A stretch of 64,000 nt of DNA from Bacteroidales bacterium (GTDB lineage: Bacteria; Bacteroidota; Bacteroidia; Bacteroidales; F082): the NCBI GenBank assembly GCA_028277395.1, contig JANQGJ010000012.1, positions 1 to 64,000 of the forward strand, given 5' to 3'. The translations under genes and the position numbers were made by a program. This document shows, one piece after another, positions 1 to 6,019 of this stretch. The stretch's first letter is position 1, and each line of letters opens with the position of its first letter. The notes beneath the pieces are model-generated. The model was not told where the DNA came from, made no database searches, and saw only the letters and a list, made by a program, of their open reading frames with translations.

Positions 1-12
1 CAACCTTTTTTA

Positions 13-423
13 TTATTTGTATACATCTTCTCCTCCTTTCTCCATACTTATTTTATGTAAAGTCGAAATCATTGTTTTTGATGGAAATGGTAACGACATC
101 AATGGTTCGGCAGCCATTGTCAATAAAAGCAACTCGTTATCATCAGCCGCAATCCGATTTAGCTTGATGGTATGGCACTTGGTGCATCGATGAATAATCG
201 ACCATTCTTTATTTTGTTGAACGTAAATGCTTATTGGTTTCATTATTCCCCTGCAACTCGCTCGTCGGTCGCCGGGTATTATGTCCACATGAATGCTACA
301 TAAGCAATGAGGACAGTGATTTCTTTGTTTCCCTCCAAACTCTACAGGAGGTACAGCCTTTCCACAAGAGGCACAGATAAATGACTCCATAGGATTTTCA
401 TATATTATTTTATTACGTGACAT
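13..423 (-). CDS. RNHCP domain protein
   Basis: This 136-residue protein carries the signature of the RNHCP family, small zinc-ribbon-like proteins of unknown function. What is seen: a first CxxC (C17/C20), the name-giving R-N-H-C-P-x-C block at residues 34-40, a following HVD...PGDR stretch, and a second CxxC (C80/C83), so two treble-clef or ribbon metal sites are likely. An in-frame GTG lies 18 bases upstream (441), but family members begin just before the R-N-K residues, so the ATG at 423 is preferred. It is probably a cytoplasmic metal-binding protein; no partner is visible because the window starts just downstream of its stop codon. The roughly 350 bases upstream show no clear promoter. 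Confidence 0.75.
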   Translation of the reverse strand: MSRNKIIYENPMESFICASCGKAVPPVEFGGKQRNHCPHCLCSIHVDIIPGDRRASCRGIMKPISIYVQQNKEWSIIHRCTKCHTIKLNRIAADDNELLLLTMAAEPLMSLPFPSKTMISTLHKISMEKGGEDVYK

Positions 424-441
424 TGTTTTTGCGTTAAGCAC

Positions 442-776
442 AATTACTAATTGAGTTTAGCAATTTAGCCAATATAAACACTAAGAATATTTATATAGAA
501 ATAACTCTGGCAAGAATTTGCCTGAGTACAAATGGAATAATCAAAGTCTGTTACAACAATGATTATTTACTTAACACGAACCAGAATAATCTTAATCATC
601 AAATAATTTTACGACCGCAAATATACATTTTTTTGATATATCTCTTTTTTTTACAAAACTTTTGAAGATTATTAGAGAAAACCTAATTAAATTCGTGACT
701 GGAAAGTATTTTATCTCTAGTGTTTTATAAAAATAGAAATTGTAATCGCAAAAGAAGAGATAGTTAAAAGATAGAT
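442..776. other. AT-rich intergenic stretch, no gene seen
   Basis: Very AT-rich DNA between the RNHCP gene and the Crp-like relic. The only open frame is a leftward 64-codon one (592-786) of low-complexity Phe/Tyr/Ile content, typical of chance frames in AT-rich DNA. No hairpin or repeat was recognised here. Confidence 0.5.
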
Positions 777-908
777 ATGGAAGCATTTAGGGAATTTATA
801 GAAAGATATATAACTTTGACAAGTAATGATTGGATGACAATTCAACAAGAATTTACTCGAAAAGAAATTTCAAAAAATGCTTCACAGAATGAATGTGTTG
901 ATGCTTAA
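777..908 (+). pseudogene. Crp/Fnr-family regulator, N-terminal relic
   Basis: An ATG at 777 opens a 43-codon frame. Its first 34 residues (starting MEAFREFIERYITLT, with W20 and a K-E-I-S-K-N run near residue 30) look like the first helix and strand of Bacteroidota Crp/Fnr cyclic-nucleotide-binding-fold regulators. The frame then diverges and stops at 908, where a real family member would continue for about 150 more residues through the beta-roll and the helix-turn-helix. Nothing downstream restores the protein in any frame I followed, so this reads as the truncated 5' end of a lost regulator. The assignment rests on a short match and is tentative. Confidence 0.4.
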
Positions 909-976
909 AGCTTATGGAAAGAGAAACTCGGAACGAGAACATTCGGATTGAATAAAAATTAAAAAAATACGTGTGG

Positions 977-1008
977 TAATAACTAAGCATTCTGGCCGTA
1001 TGAAATAC
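977..1008 (+). repeat. 32-bp dispersed repeat, copy 1
   Basis: This 32-base segment matches 5866-5897 at about 25 of 32 positions in the same orientation; both begin TAATAACT and end AAATAC. It lies directly before a REP-like hairpin (1018-1034). It is intergenic. Confidence 0.45.
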
Positions 1009-1012
1009 CCCC

Positions 1013-1034
1013 CTCGTCCTCGTCTGTGACGAGG
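1013..1034 (+). repeat. REP-like GC-rich hairpin, copy 1
   Basis: A GC-rich block in AT-rich DNA. CCTCGTC (1018-1024) and GACGAGG (1028-1034) form a perfect 7-bp stem with a TGT loop. The 21 bases at 1013-1033 are identical to 3324-3344. Exact dispersal of a GC-rich hairpin is what REP elements mobilised by IS200-like (RAYT) transposases look like; no such transposase is in this window. Confidence 0.55.
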
Positions 1035-1064
1035 ATGCATGAGAAAAAGCATTTGTAATGCATG

Positions 1065-1207
1065 TTAAATTAACTTGCTATATTTGATAGTTTTTAACTT
1101 TTAGCCCATGTCAGGTGACAGATATACTATTAGAGATCAGGAAGTTTACAGAATAAAAGATCATAGAACAGATTAACCTGATTAATTATCATATCAAATT
1201 TTGGCTA
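1065..1207 (+). repeat. Long direct repeat, copy A
   Basis: About 143 bases that recur at 5112-5235 in the same orientation. Both copies start with TTAAATTAACTTGCTAT, continue with a near-identical TTTGATAGTTTTTA stretch, contain the interrupted palindrome TGTCAGGTGACA (here 1109-1120), and end with a CAAATTTTGGCTA block. The middle is diverged: copy A has about 19 more bases. No open frame is shared, so it is a non-coding repeat. It could be a miniature mobile element or a structured RNA or regulatory unit. Confidence 0.65.
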
Positions 1208-1299
1208 AATATATTGGATATGTTAATATTGAAAAGATATGAATTATGAGTTGCAAACTCATAGCTAAAGCATGTAATAGAATAATTAGTTATAGAATA

Positions 1300-1348
1300 T
1301 ATAAACTATATAGGTTATAGTGGCACTTTATAACCTATATAAGTTATA
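1300..1348 (+). promoter_or_regulatory. Four-half-site operator-like array, distal copy
   Basis: Four heptamers related to GGTTATA alternate in direction at 1300-1306 (TATAAAC), 1313-1319 (GGTTATA), 1329-1335 (TATAACC) and 1342-1348 (AGTTATA), with centre spacings of 13, 16 and 13 bases. The central pair extends to a perfect 13-bp inverted repeat (1307-1319 with 1329-1341) around a 9-base spacer. The same geometry recurs 128 bases downstream, just before the SatD-family gene, so this is probably a binding site for a dimeric or tetrameric regulator of that gene. Confidence 0.6.
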
Positions 1349-1427
1349 GTAATTGATGATTCTGGAGATAGTACGTTTCAATGAAAATCAATTAGAAATG
1401 ATTGACAAAACAAATATTTCTTGCAAG

Positions 1428-1476
1428 TATAACCAATAGAGGTTATATTTGCTCTTTATAACCTCTAGTGGTTATA
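1428..1476 (+). promoter_or_regulatory. Four-half-site operator-like array, proximal copy
   Basis: Heptamers at 1428-1434 (TATAACC), 1441-1447 (GGTTATA), 1457-1463 (TATAACC) and 1470-1476 (GGTTATA) have centre spacings of 13, 16 and 13 bases, exactly as in the array at 1300-1348. The central 11-bp inverted repeat (1437-1447 with 1457-1467) again has a 9-base spacer. The array ends 30 bases before the SatD ATG at 1507 and overlaps an alternative GTG start at 1468, which argues for the ATG. The SatD-family product has a C-terminal helix-turn-helix-like segment, so autoregulation is possible. Confidence 0.65.
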
Positions 1477-1506
1477 ATTGTTTATGATGTTAAAAATGAT
1501 AATAGC

Positions 1507-2199
1507 ATGGAAAAAGTTGCAGTACTTACAGGAGATCTTGTTAAATCTAGAACTATTAAAGGTGGAGAAATAGAAACAGTAATTAGTTCTCTTAAAAAAA
1601 CTTTCAGTGAGCTTAACAATAAGATTTTATTAAACAAAGCTTCATTTCAGATTTTTAGAGGAGACAGTTTCCAGGCAATAATTCCTGATCCTGAATTAGC
1701 CCTAATATCTGCAATAATAATAAGAGCTCATTTACGCACATTTGAATCAAACCATAGTTTAACGGGAAAAGGAAGATCATATAAACCTATCAACTACGCC
1801 TATACAGATGCACGAATTGCAATAGGGATTGGGGAAGTAAGCTATATGGGAAATAAAGTATCAGAGTCACAAGGTGAAGCTTTTCGAAAATCGGGTTATT
1901 TACTTGATAAGTTAAAAAAGGATAATGAAAGATTAGGAGTGGACACGCCATGGGAAAGTGTTAATAAAGAGTTTTATGTAGAATCAAAACTTGCAGATGC
2001 TGTTATCAGTCGTTGGACAGCAAATACTGCAATGGCTGTTTTTATTCACCTTTTAGAAAAAAAGAACCAAAGTGAGTTAGCACGTAAATTGAATATAACT
2101 CAACCAGCTACTCATAAACGATTGGTTACTTACGGAAATATTGGAAGTATAAATGCCTTTGTAGAAAGATATCTTGAACTCATTACTAAAGCTAAATAA
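1507..2199 (+). CDS. SatD family protein with C-terminal HTH
   Basis: The 230-residue product has the N-terminal V-x-x-G-D-L-V-x-S signature and the central R-G-D-S-F-Q block of the SatD family, named for an acid-tolerance operon gene of Streptococcus mutans; its biochemical role is not established. Residues from about 185 (K-K-N-Q-S-E-L-A-R-K-L, then Q-P-A-T-H-K-R) look like a helix-turn-helix, suggesting DNA binding. An upstream GTG (1468) would add 13 residues but lies inside the operator-like array, so the ATG at 1507 is chosen. The DUF3307 membrane-protein gene follows after 2 bases, and SatD-DUF3307 pairing is common, so the two probably form one operon under control of the arrays at 1300 and 1428. 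The surrounding DNA is accessory in character. Confidence 0.75.
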   Translation: MEKVAVLTGDLVKSRTIKGGEIETVISSLKKTFSELNNKILLNKASFQIFRGDSFQAIIPDPELALISAIIIRAHLRTFESNHSLTGKGRSYKPINYAYTDARIAIGIGEVSYMGNKVSESQGEAFRKSGYLLDKLKKDNERLGVDTPWESVNKEFYVESKLADAVISRWTANTAMAVFIHLLEKKNQSELARKLNITQPATHKRLVTYGNIGSINAFVERYLELITKAK

Positions 2200-2201
2200 A
2201 T

Positions 2202-2936
2202 ATGGACGCATTAAACGTAGACTTATTACTAAAAATTCTTGTTGCACATTTTTTATCTGACTTTATTTTTCAACCAAATAAATGGGCGACAGAAAAAGAT
2301 AAACATGGATTCAAGTCATGGCATTTATATGTTCATCTAATAATAACAGCATCAACTCTTTTTATATGCCTCTGGGATTTTAAATTATGGTATTTAGTTT
2401 TGATTATTTCATTATTTCATTTCATTATTGACCTTATAAAAAGCTCTATTAAACGAACAAATATCTGGATTTTTGTCACAGATCAATTGTTTCACCTTCT
2501 AATTATAATTGCAGTTTGGTTAGTTTATACAAATCAAAGTGAAAAGTTTTTTGATTTGTTAAATTCACATATTAATAACCCAAAATTCTGGTGGTTGCTT
2601 TTGGCTTATACATTATTAACTATACCATCATCAGTATTGATTGGTAAAATGACAAATAAGTGGAGTAATGAGCTATCTGGCTCAAATAAAACAAAAGGTT
2701 TAGAAAATGCTGGAAAGTGGATAGGAATAATAGAACGAGTTCTAATTTTTACATTTATTATTGTAAATCAATTAAGCGTAATTGGTTTTTTAATTGCTGC
2801 AAAATCAGTCTTCCGTTTTGGAGACTTAAAAGATTCAACAGATCAAAAGAAGACCGAATATATCATTATTGGGACATTTATTAGCTTTCTTTTGGCAATA
2901 ATAATGGGACTTATAATACAATACATCATAAAATAA
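2202..2936 (+). CDS. DUF3307 family membrane protein
   Basis: A 244-residue polytopic inner-membrane protein. The N-terminal A-H-F-L-S-D-F-I-F-Q-P motif (about residues 15-25) and the later H-x-H-L-I and H-F-I-I-D-L segments are typical of the DUF3307 family, whose conserved His/Asp residues lie in membrane helices. About seven hydrophobic stretches are visible, the last at the very C-terminus. The function is unknown. It starts 2 bases after the SatD stop codon and is almost certainly co-transcribed with it, which suggests that the SatD-type protein controls or partners this membrane component. Confidence 0.7.
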   Translation: MDALNVDLLLKILVAHFLSDFIFQPNKWATEKDKHGFKSWHLYVHLIITASTLFICLWDFKLWYLVLIISLFHFIIDLIKSSIKRTNIWIFVTDQLFHLLIIIAVWLVYTNQSEKFFDLLNSHINNPKFWWLLLAYTLLTIPSSVLIGKMTNKWSNELSGSNKTKGLENAGKWIGIIERVLIFTFIIVNQLSVIGFLIAAKSVFRFGDLKDSTDQKKTEYIIIGTFISFLLAIIMGLIIQYIIK

Positions 2937-3017
2937 GACCTATCTGAAAAAAGCTCAATAAAACACGAAAACCTAAAAAAAAGGACTGTGATAAAAATCT
3001 GGAAAAAAGAATGTTTT

Positions 3018-3128
3018 TTATTGAGGTTTAACATTTAAATATTTCTGATCAAACTTTAAACCTGATTTAGCAATAGCAAAGGATTGTTTTACCAGTTTAT
3101 TAAAAATTCTATCATAACTGTCAGATAC
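3018..3128 (-). pseudogene. Possible transposase C-terminal relic (IS110-like)
   Basis: A leftward open stretch of 36 codons ends at a TAA (3018-3020) and is preceded in frame by a TAG just above 3128. It encodes a lysine-rich segment (F-N-K-L-V-K-Q-S-F-A-I-A-K, then F-D-Q-K-Y-L). Its spacing of basic and aliphatic residues resembles the last helix of IS110-family transposases, where an N-K-L-V/I motif is followed by a K-rich helix and a short tail. No start codon, catalytic domain or IS end is present. The family assignment is weak; that it is coding debris is more likely than its identity. Confidence 0.25.
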
Positions 3129-3138
3129 CTATCAAATA

Positions 3139-3184
3139 AAAACAAATCAGTTTGAACGGCTTTAAGGACAAACTGATTTGTTTT
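3139..3184 (-). terminator. Perfect 16-bp stem-loop, terminator-like
   Basis: AAAACAAATCAGTTTG (3139-3154) and CAAACTGATTTGTTTT (3169-3184) are perfect reverse complements around a 14-base loop. Read leftward the stem is followed by more T-rich sequence, as expected for an intrinsic terminator of the degraded leftward gene at 3223-3312. The flanking A and T runs could let it work in both directions. An insertion-sequence end is an alternative reading. Confidence 0.55.
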
Positions 3185-3222
3185 GGCTTCATTCCAACAT
3201 CCTGCTGCGTCCCACCAACATG

Positions 3223-3312
3223 CATATCCCTAACCAATTTTACCAATTGAATAAACTCAGCCCTGTACCCTTCTTCATCTTCTCCTTTTGTTCCTTTCAA
3301 TTGGTTAAGTAT
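3223..3312 (-). pseudogene. VWA (YfbK-like) protein C-terminal relic
   Basis: A leftward frame encodes about 30 residues that look like the extreme C-terminus of YfbK-type von Willebrand factor A proteins (E-E-G-Y-R-A-E-F-I-Q-L-V near the end, preceded by an L-N-Q-L-K helix). Upstream of this piece the frame runs into the GC-rich REP-like repeat at 3324-3344, and the encoded Arg-rich stretch there is plainly not protein-derived. The gene therefore appears to have been cut off at the repeat. The 16-bp stem-loop just downstream is probably its old terminator. Confidence 0.4.
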
Positions 3313-3323
3313 TGAATCCCCCT

Positions 3324-3344
3324 CTCGTCCTCGTCTGTGACGAG
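3324..3344 (+). repeat. REP-like GC-rich hairpin, copy 2
   Basis: The 21 bases are identical to 1013-1033 and include the CTCGTC-TGT-GACGAG hairpin. The flanks GAATCC (3314-3319) and GGATTC (3353-3358) add an outer inverted repeat. It abuts the truncated VWA relic, marking a probable insertion or deletion junction. Confidence 0.55.
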
Positions 3345-3466
3345 ATGCGCGAGGATTCAATGTCGAATATAGAAACTACAGGTATTCCCGAAGATAAAAA
3401 TACTACTGGGGTTGTGGATGAAATTCCTGTTGGTAAGATTGTGGAAGCTGCAAAGTAACCCAACAC

Positions 3467-4816
3467 CTAACCGGAGATATCATAGCACACCAGCTTGTGC
3501 AGGTACCTCAGGTACAATTTCCCATTGGAAACCACCGGTGGTGTCCAGGCCGACTTGGGGACGTCCGAAAGGGCATCTTCAAGCGATCCTTTGAGGATAA
3601 ATTCTTTTTCATCGGGCCTGATCAGGTACAGGTCCCCCTTCACGCCCAGGGCTATGAGGTGGTTATCCACCCACACGATGGATCCTCCGCCAATATCCCT
3701 GGTACTCCAGACCTCTTCCCCGGAAACGAAATTGACACATGAAAAAGGCCCACGGTTACCTGCATTCTTTGTATAGCCGTAAAGGTGGTCTCCAATTAAG
3801 ATCTGGTCCGACAGGTGAGAAGCGATCACCTTGTTTTCCCAGACCACTTCGAATCCCGAAAGGCTGATCTTCAATAGTTGGCCTCCCATGTTGTACCCGG
3901 AGGTGATGAAGACCGTGTCATTTCTTACAATTGGTGTGTTACAGTTGACAAAATAGTTGGTCTCCCAGGGTGCTGACCATAACTCTGTGCCATCATCGGT
4001 ACGGACAGCAGCAAGCCCGGTGCCATGAAAATTCAGAAGGATCATTTCCCCTTCCAGTTCTGTAGGTATTGTGGCCGCGTAGCCGGCTTCCTCACCAGGT
4101 GTTTTCCATATTACATCTCCTGTCAACCGGTCATAAGCAATGAGTCGTGCTTCGCCGCCTCCCTGGACAATGACTTTATTACCCAGCACGAGTGGCGGTG
4201 AGGTGTGGCCCCATTCAGGTGTTTTTCCGCCTTCCTCCATCACGTCTTTCTTCCAGACCAGGTTTCCATCCTCCAGCATCCAGCAGGCCAGAATGCCCGA
4301 ACGACCGAAAGAGTACACGAGGCTGTCCACGATTGTTGGTGTAGCGCGGGCTCCTGTTCCCCACGAATCACCTGGTTTGCATGCTATCTCAGCTTTCCAA
4401 AGTAGCTCCCCCGATACAGCATCCAGGCAGAACAACTGATCATGGCTGGTATTCCTTCCCGGTACGACGAGATGATTCCCTTTTACCACAGGGGCCGCCC
4501 AGGTCATCGATTCTTTACCACTGCAGAGATAGTCAACTTCCCACAGTTTTGTTAACCCATTGCTCCAATCGGTCTTAAGTCCTGTCATTCTACTCTTCCC
4601 TGAGAAATCAGGACCGCGCCAGTTGAGCCAGTCCGACGCTCCAGGTGCAACAGCATTCAGCCCGGTTCCTGCTTCCGGTACAGCTGCTGCCGCTGTTTCA
4701 TCAACATATACAGGTTGCAGGCCCATGGCCTGAAAAGTATCATATACATATATTCCGCCTGCGACCAGGACAATCACAAGGACAATGAGTATCCTGTAAA
4801 TGGTTTTTCGTTTCAT
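3467..4816 (-). CDS. PQQ-like beta-propeller repeat protein
   Basis: The 449-residue product begins with a basic N-terminus and one hydrophobic helix (about residues 8-24) without a Cys lipobox, so it is a signal-anchored or secreted protein. From about residue 60 it consists of repeated outer-sheet units of the quinoprotein (PQQ/pyrrolo-quinoline-quinone-like) propeller: L-x-W-R-G-P at 64-69, then A-x-x-G-x-x-x-W units such as G-E-L-L-W-K, G-D-V-I-W-K, G-T-E-L-W-S and G-E-E-V-W-S. No dehydrogenase catalytic module is attached, so enzymatic activity is doubtful; BamB-like scaffolding or polysaccharide-related roles are alternatives. By eye its GC content is near 50 percent, against the mid-30s in its neighbours. 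It is a lone leftward gene between decayed DNA and a toxin-antitoxin pair, which suggests horizontal acquisition. Confidence 0.8.
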   Translation of the reverse strand: MKRKTIYRILIVLVIVLVAGGIYVYDTFQAMGLQPVYVDETAAAAVPEAGTGLNAVAPGASDWLNWRGPDFSGKSRMTGLKTDWSNGLTKLWEVDYLCSGKESMTWAAPVVKGNHLVVPGRNTSHDQLFCLDAVSGELLWKAEIACKPGDSWGTGARATPTIVDSLVYSFGRSGILACWMLEDGNLVWKKDVMEEGGKTPEWGHTSPPLVLGNKVIVQGGGEARLIAYDRLTGDVIWKTPGEEAGYAATIPTELEGEMILLNFHGTGLAAVRTDDGTELWSAPWETNYFVNCNTPIVRNDTVFITSGYNMGGQLLKISLSGFEVVWENKVIASHLSDQILIGDHLYGYTKNAGNRGPFSCVNFVSGEEVWSTRDIGGGSIVWVDNHLIALGVKGDLYLIRPDEKEFILKGSLEDALSDVPKSAWTPPVVSNGKLYLRYLHKLVCYDISG

Positions 4817-5111
4817 ATTTTAGTCTTTAACTTAATGACGAATATCGACAAAATTATTGCACCAGTCAATCGTAATCATGAGATAAATTGGTAATTTAGA
4901 CAACGTTCAAATAGGCGATTATCAGTTAATTGGTTTTTTAGATATTGTTCTTCTGGCAGCCATTTCTTTGATGGACCAGGTAATAGAGTATAAAATTATA
5001 GGGGCAGAAGGAGGGCTATCAGCTATTCGTGCATTCGTGTTATGCGTGATTAAAATATTCCTACATTGTTTCGTATGTTTACCGATCAACAATTGTTTAT
5101 GCTAATGCTTA
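4817..5111. other. Intergenic DNA with spaced ATTCGTG repeats
   Basis: No convincing gene. A rightward frame without an early start runs across 4900-5100 but matches nothing I recognise. Three near-identical heptamers (ATTCGTG at 5025-5031 and 5033-5039, ATGCGTG at 5042-5048) are spaced 8-9 bases apart. The upstream region of the leftward PQQ gene is included, but no promoter motif stands out. Confidence 0.4.
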
Positions 5112-5235
5112 TTAAATTAACTTGCTATTTTTGATAGTTTTTAGCTATTAGCCCATGTCAGGTGACAGGTATTTTATTAGAGAATTTAATAAAGAACAGG
5201 TCACCCTGATTAATTCTCAAATCAAATTTTGGCTA
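5112..5235 (+). repeat. Long direct repeat, copy B
   Basis: Second copy of the repeat at 1065-1207, with the same ends and the same TGTCAGGTGACA palindrome (here 5156-5167). An additional imperfect inverted repeat (GAGAATTTAA with TTAATTCTC) flanks an AACAGGTCACC segment that can also pair with the palindrome, so it may fold into alternative structures as RNA. It ends 69 bases before the ParD start codon and therefore covers the likely toxin-antitoxin promoter region. Confidence 0.65.
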
Positions 5236-5304
5236 CAACAAAGGGAAACATTAATTTTGATTTGATACCAAGAATTGGTATATTTGCAGAAAAATATTTT
5301 ACTT

Positions 5305-5553
5305 ATGGCCAAGAACACATCCATATTATTAGGTAATTATTTTGACAACTTCATCAATCAGCAAATTAAATCTGGTAAATACAGTTCAGCAAGTGAGGTT
5401 GTGAGAGCAGCTTTAAGACTTTTTGAGCATGAAGAGTCAAAAAAATCTGAACTGATCAAAGAACTCAAGAAAGGAGAAAAATCAGGATTTATCAAAGATT
5501 TTGACCGAGAATCATTTTTGCAAAATATTCACAAAAAACATATGACTGAATAA
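5305..5553 (+). CDS. parD: ParD-type antitoxin (RHH)
   Basis: An 82-residue type II antitoxin. Its N-terminal half (S-I-L-L-G-N-Y-F-D-N-F-I, then G-K-Y-S-S-A-S-E-V-V-R-A-A-L-R) is the ribbon-helix-helix DNA-binding domain of the ParD/CopG family, and the charged C-terminal half would wrap the toxin. The ATG at 5305 fits the family N-terminus; a TTG at 5275 would add ten atypical hydrophobic residues. The stop codon overlaps the toxin ATG in a TAATG junction, giving translational coupling. ParD-ParE complexes normally repress their own promoter, here expected in or just after the repeat ending at 5235. Confidence 0.88.
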   Translation: MAKNTSILLGNYFDNFINQQIKSGKYSSASEVVRAALRLFEHEESKKSELIKELKKGEKSGFIKDFDRESFLQNIHKKHMTE

Positions 5554-5852
5554 TGAAATATGTAATCAGTCAATTTGCAAGTCAAGACTTAGAAAATATT
5601 TGGCTCTACACTTTAGAGAATTGGTCAGTTGAACAAGCTGACAGATATTTCAACTTAATCATGAACGAGATAGAATATCTTGCTGAGAATCCTAACTCAG
5701 GATCCGACTTCGGTTCTGTGAGAAAAAGTTATTTCCGTTCGAGAATTAAATCTCATTTTATTTTCTATAAAGTAAATAAGAAAAATAATATTATTGAAAT
5801 CATTAGAATATTACACCAAAGAATGGATGTTGAAAATAGATTGAGTGAATAA
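5553..5852 (+). CDS. parE: ParE/RelE-family toxin
   Basis: A 99-residue type II toxin of the ParE/RelE fold. Visible features are the opening strand and L-E-N-I-W-x-Y-T-x-E-x-W helix, the Y-F-N-L-I...L-A-E-N-P-x-S-G-S-D motif and the closing Y-x-S-H-F-I-F-Y-K...I-I-R-I-L-H-Q-R-M-D strand pair. ParE members poison DNA gyrase while RelE members cleave mRNA; the R-I-L-H-x-R-M-D ending and ParD partner favour ParE. The start overlaps the antitoxin stop by one base. Length and motifs appear intact, so the pair is probably functional. Confidence 0.88.
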   Translation: MKYVISQFASQDLENIWLYTLENWSVEQADRYFNLIMNEIEYLAENPNSGSDFGSVRKSYFRSRIKSHFIFYKVNKKNNIIEIIRILHQRMDVENRLSE

Positions 5853-5865
5853 AATCAGCAATTGC

Positions 5866-5897
5866 TAATAACTGAGCATTGCAGCCATTTAAAATAC
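5866..5897 (+). repeat. 32-bp dispersed repeat, copy 2
   Basis: Same-orientation partner of 977-1008, with about 25 of 32 bases shared. It lies immediately after the toxin gene, so this element and the longer repeat at 5112 bracket the toxin-antitoxin pair. Confidence 0.45.
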
Positions 5898-6019
5898 AGA
5901 GCCTGAATCCAATTTTGACAAGTTTTTAGAGGTGATTCATTTTAATAACCTAAAATAAGCGTACTCCTGAAAGTGCCTAAATCAAACTCCTCATTGAAGA
6001 TCATTCTCAAAAAACTACA

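Noticed and set aside
592..786. Leftward 64-codon open frame
   Set aside because: Low-complexity Phe/Tyr/Ile/Lys content typical of AT-rich non-coding DNA, with no motif. It also overlaps the Crp-like relic.
1300..1476. CRISPR-like repeat array
   Set aside because: The heptamers are short, alternate in direction and have fixed non-unique spacing; this is an operator pattern, with no cas genes nearby.
3360..3458. Rightward 32-codon frame starting MSNIETTG
   Set aside because: Contains an attractive V-V-D-E-I-P-V-G-K-I-V-E-A-A-K ending, but is too short to assign, has no recognised relatives, and sits in debris between a repeat and the PQQ gene.
4140..4439. Rightward open frames across the PQQ-like gene
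   Set aside because: Shadows of the higher-GC antisense coding frame; Pro/Ser/Arg-rich with no motif.
4900..5100. Rightward frame containing a hydrophobic stretch (L-D-I-V-L-L-A-A-I-S-L)
   Set aside because: No proper start before it, a Cys-rich odd end and no family resemblance; treated as chance.
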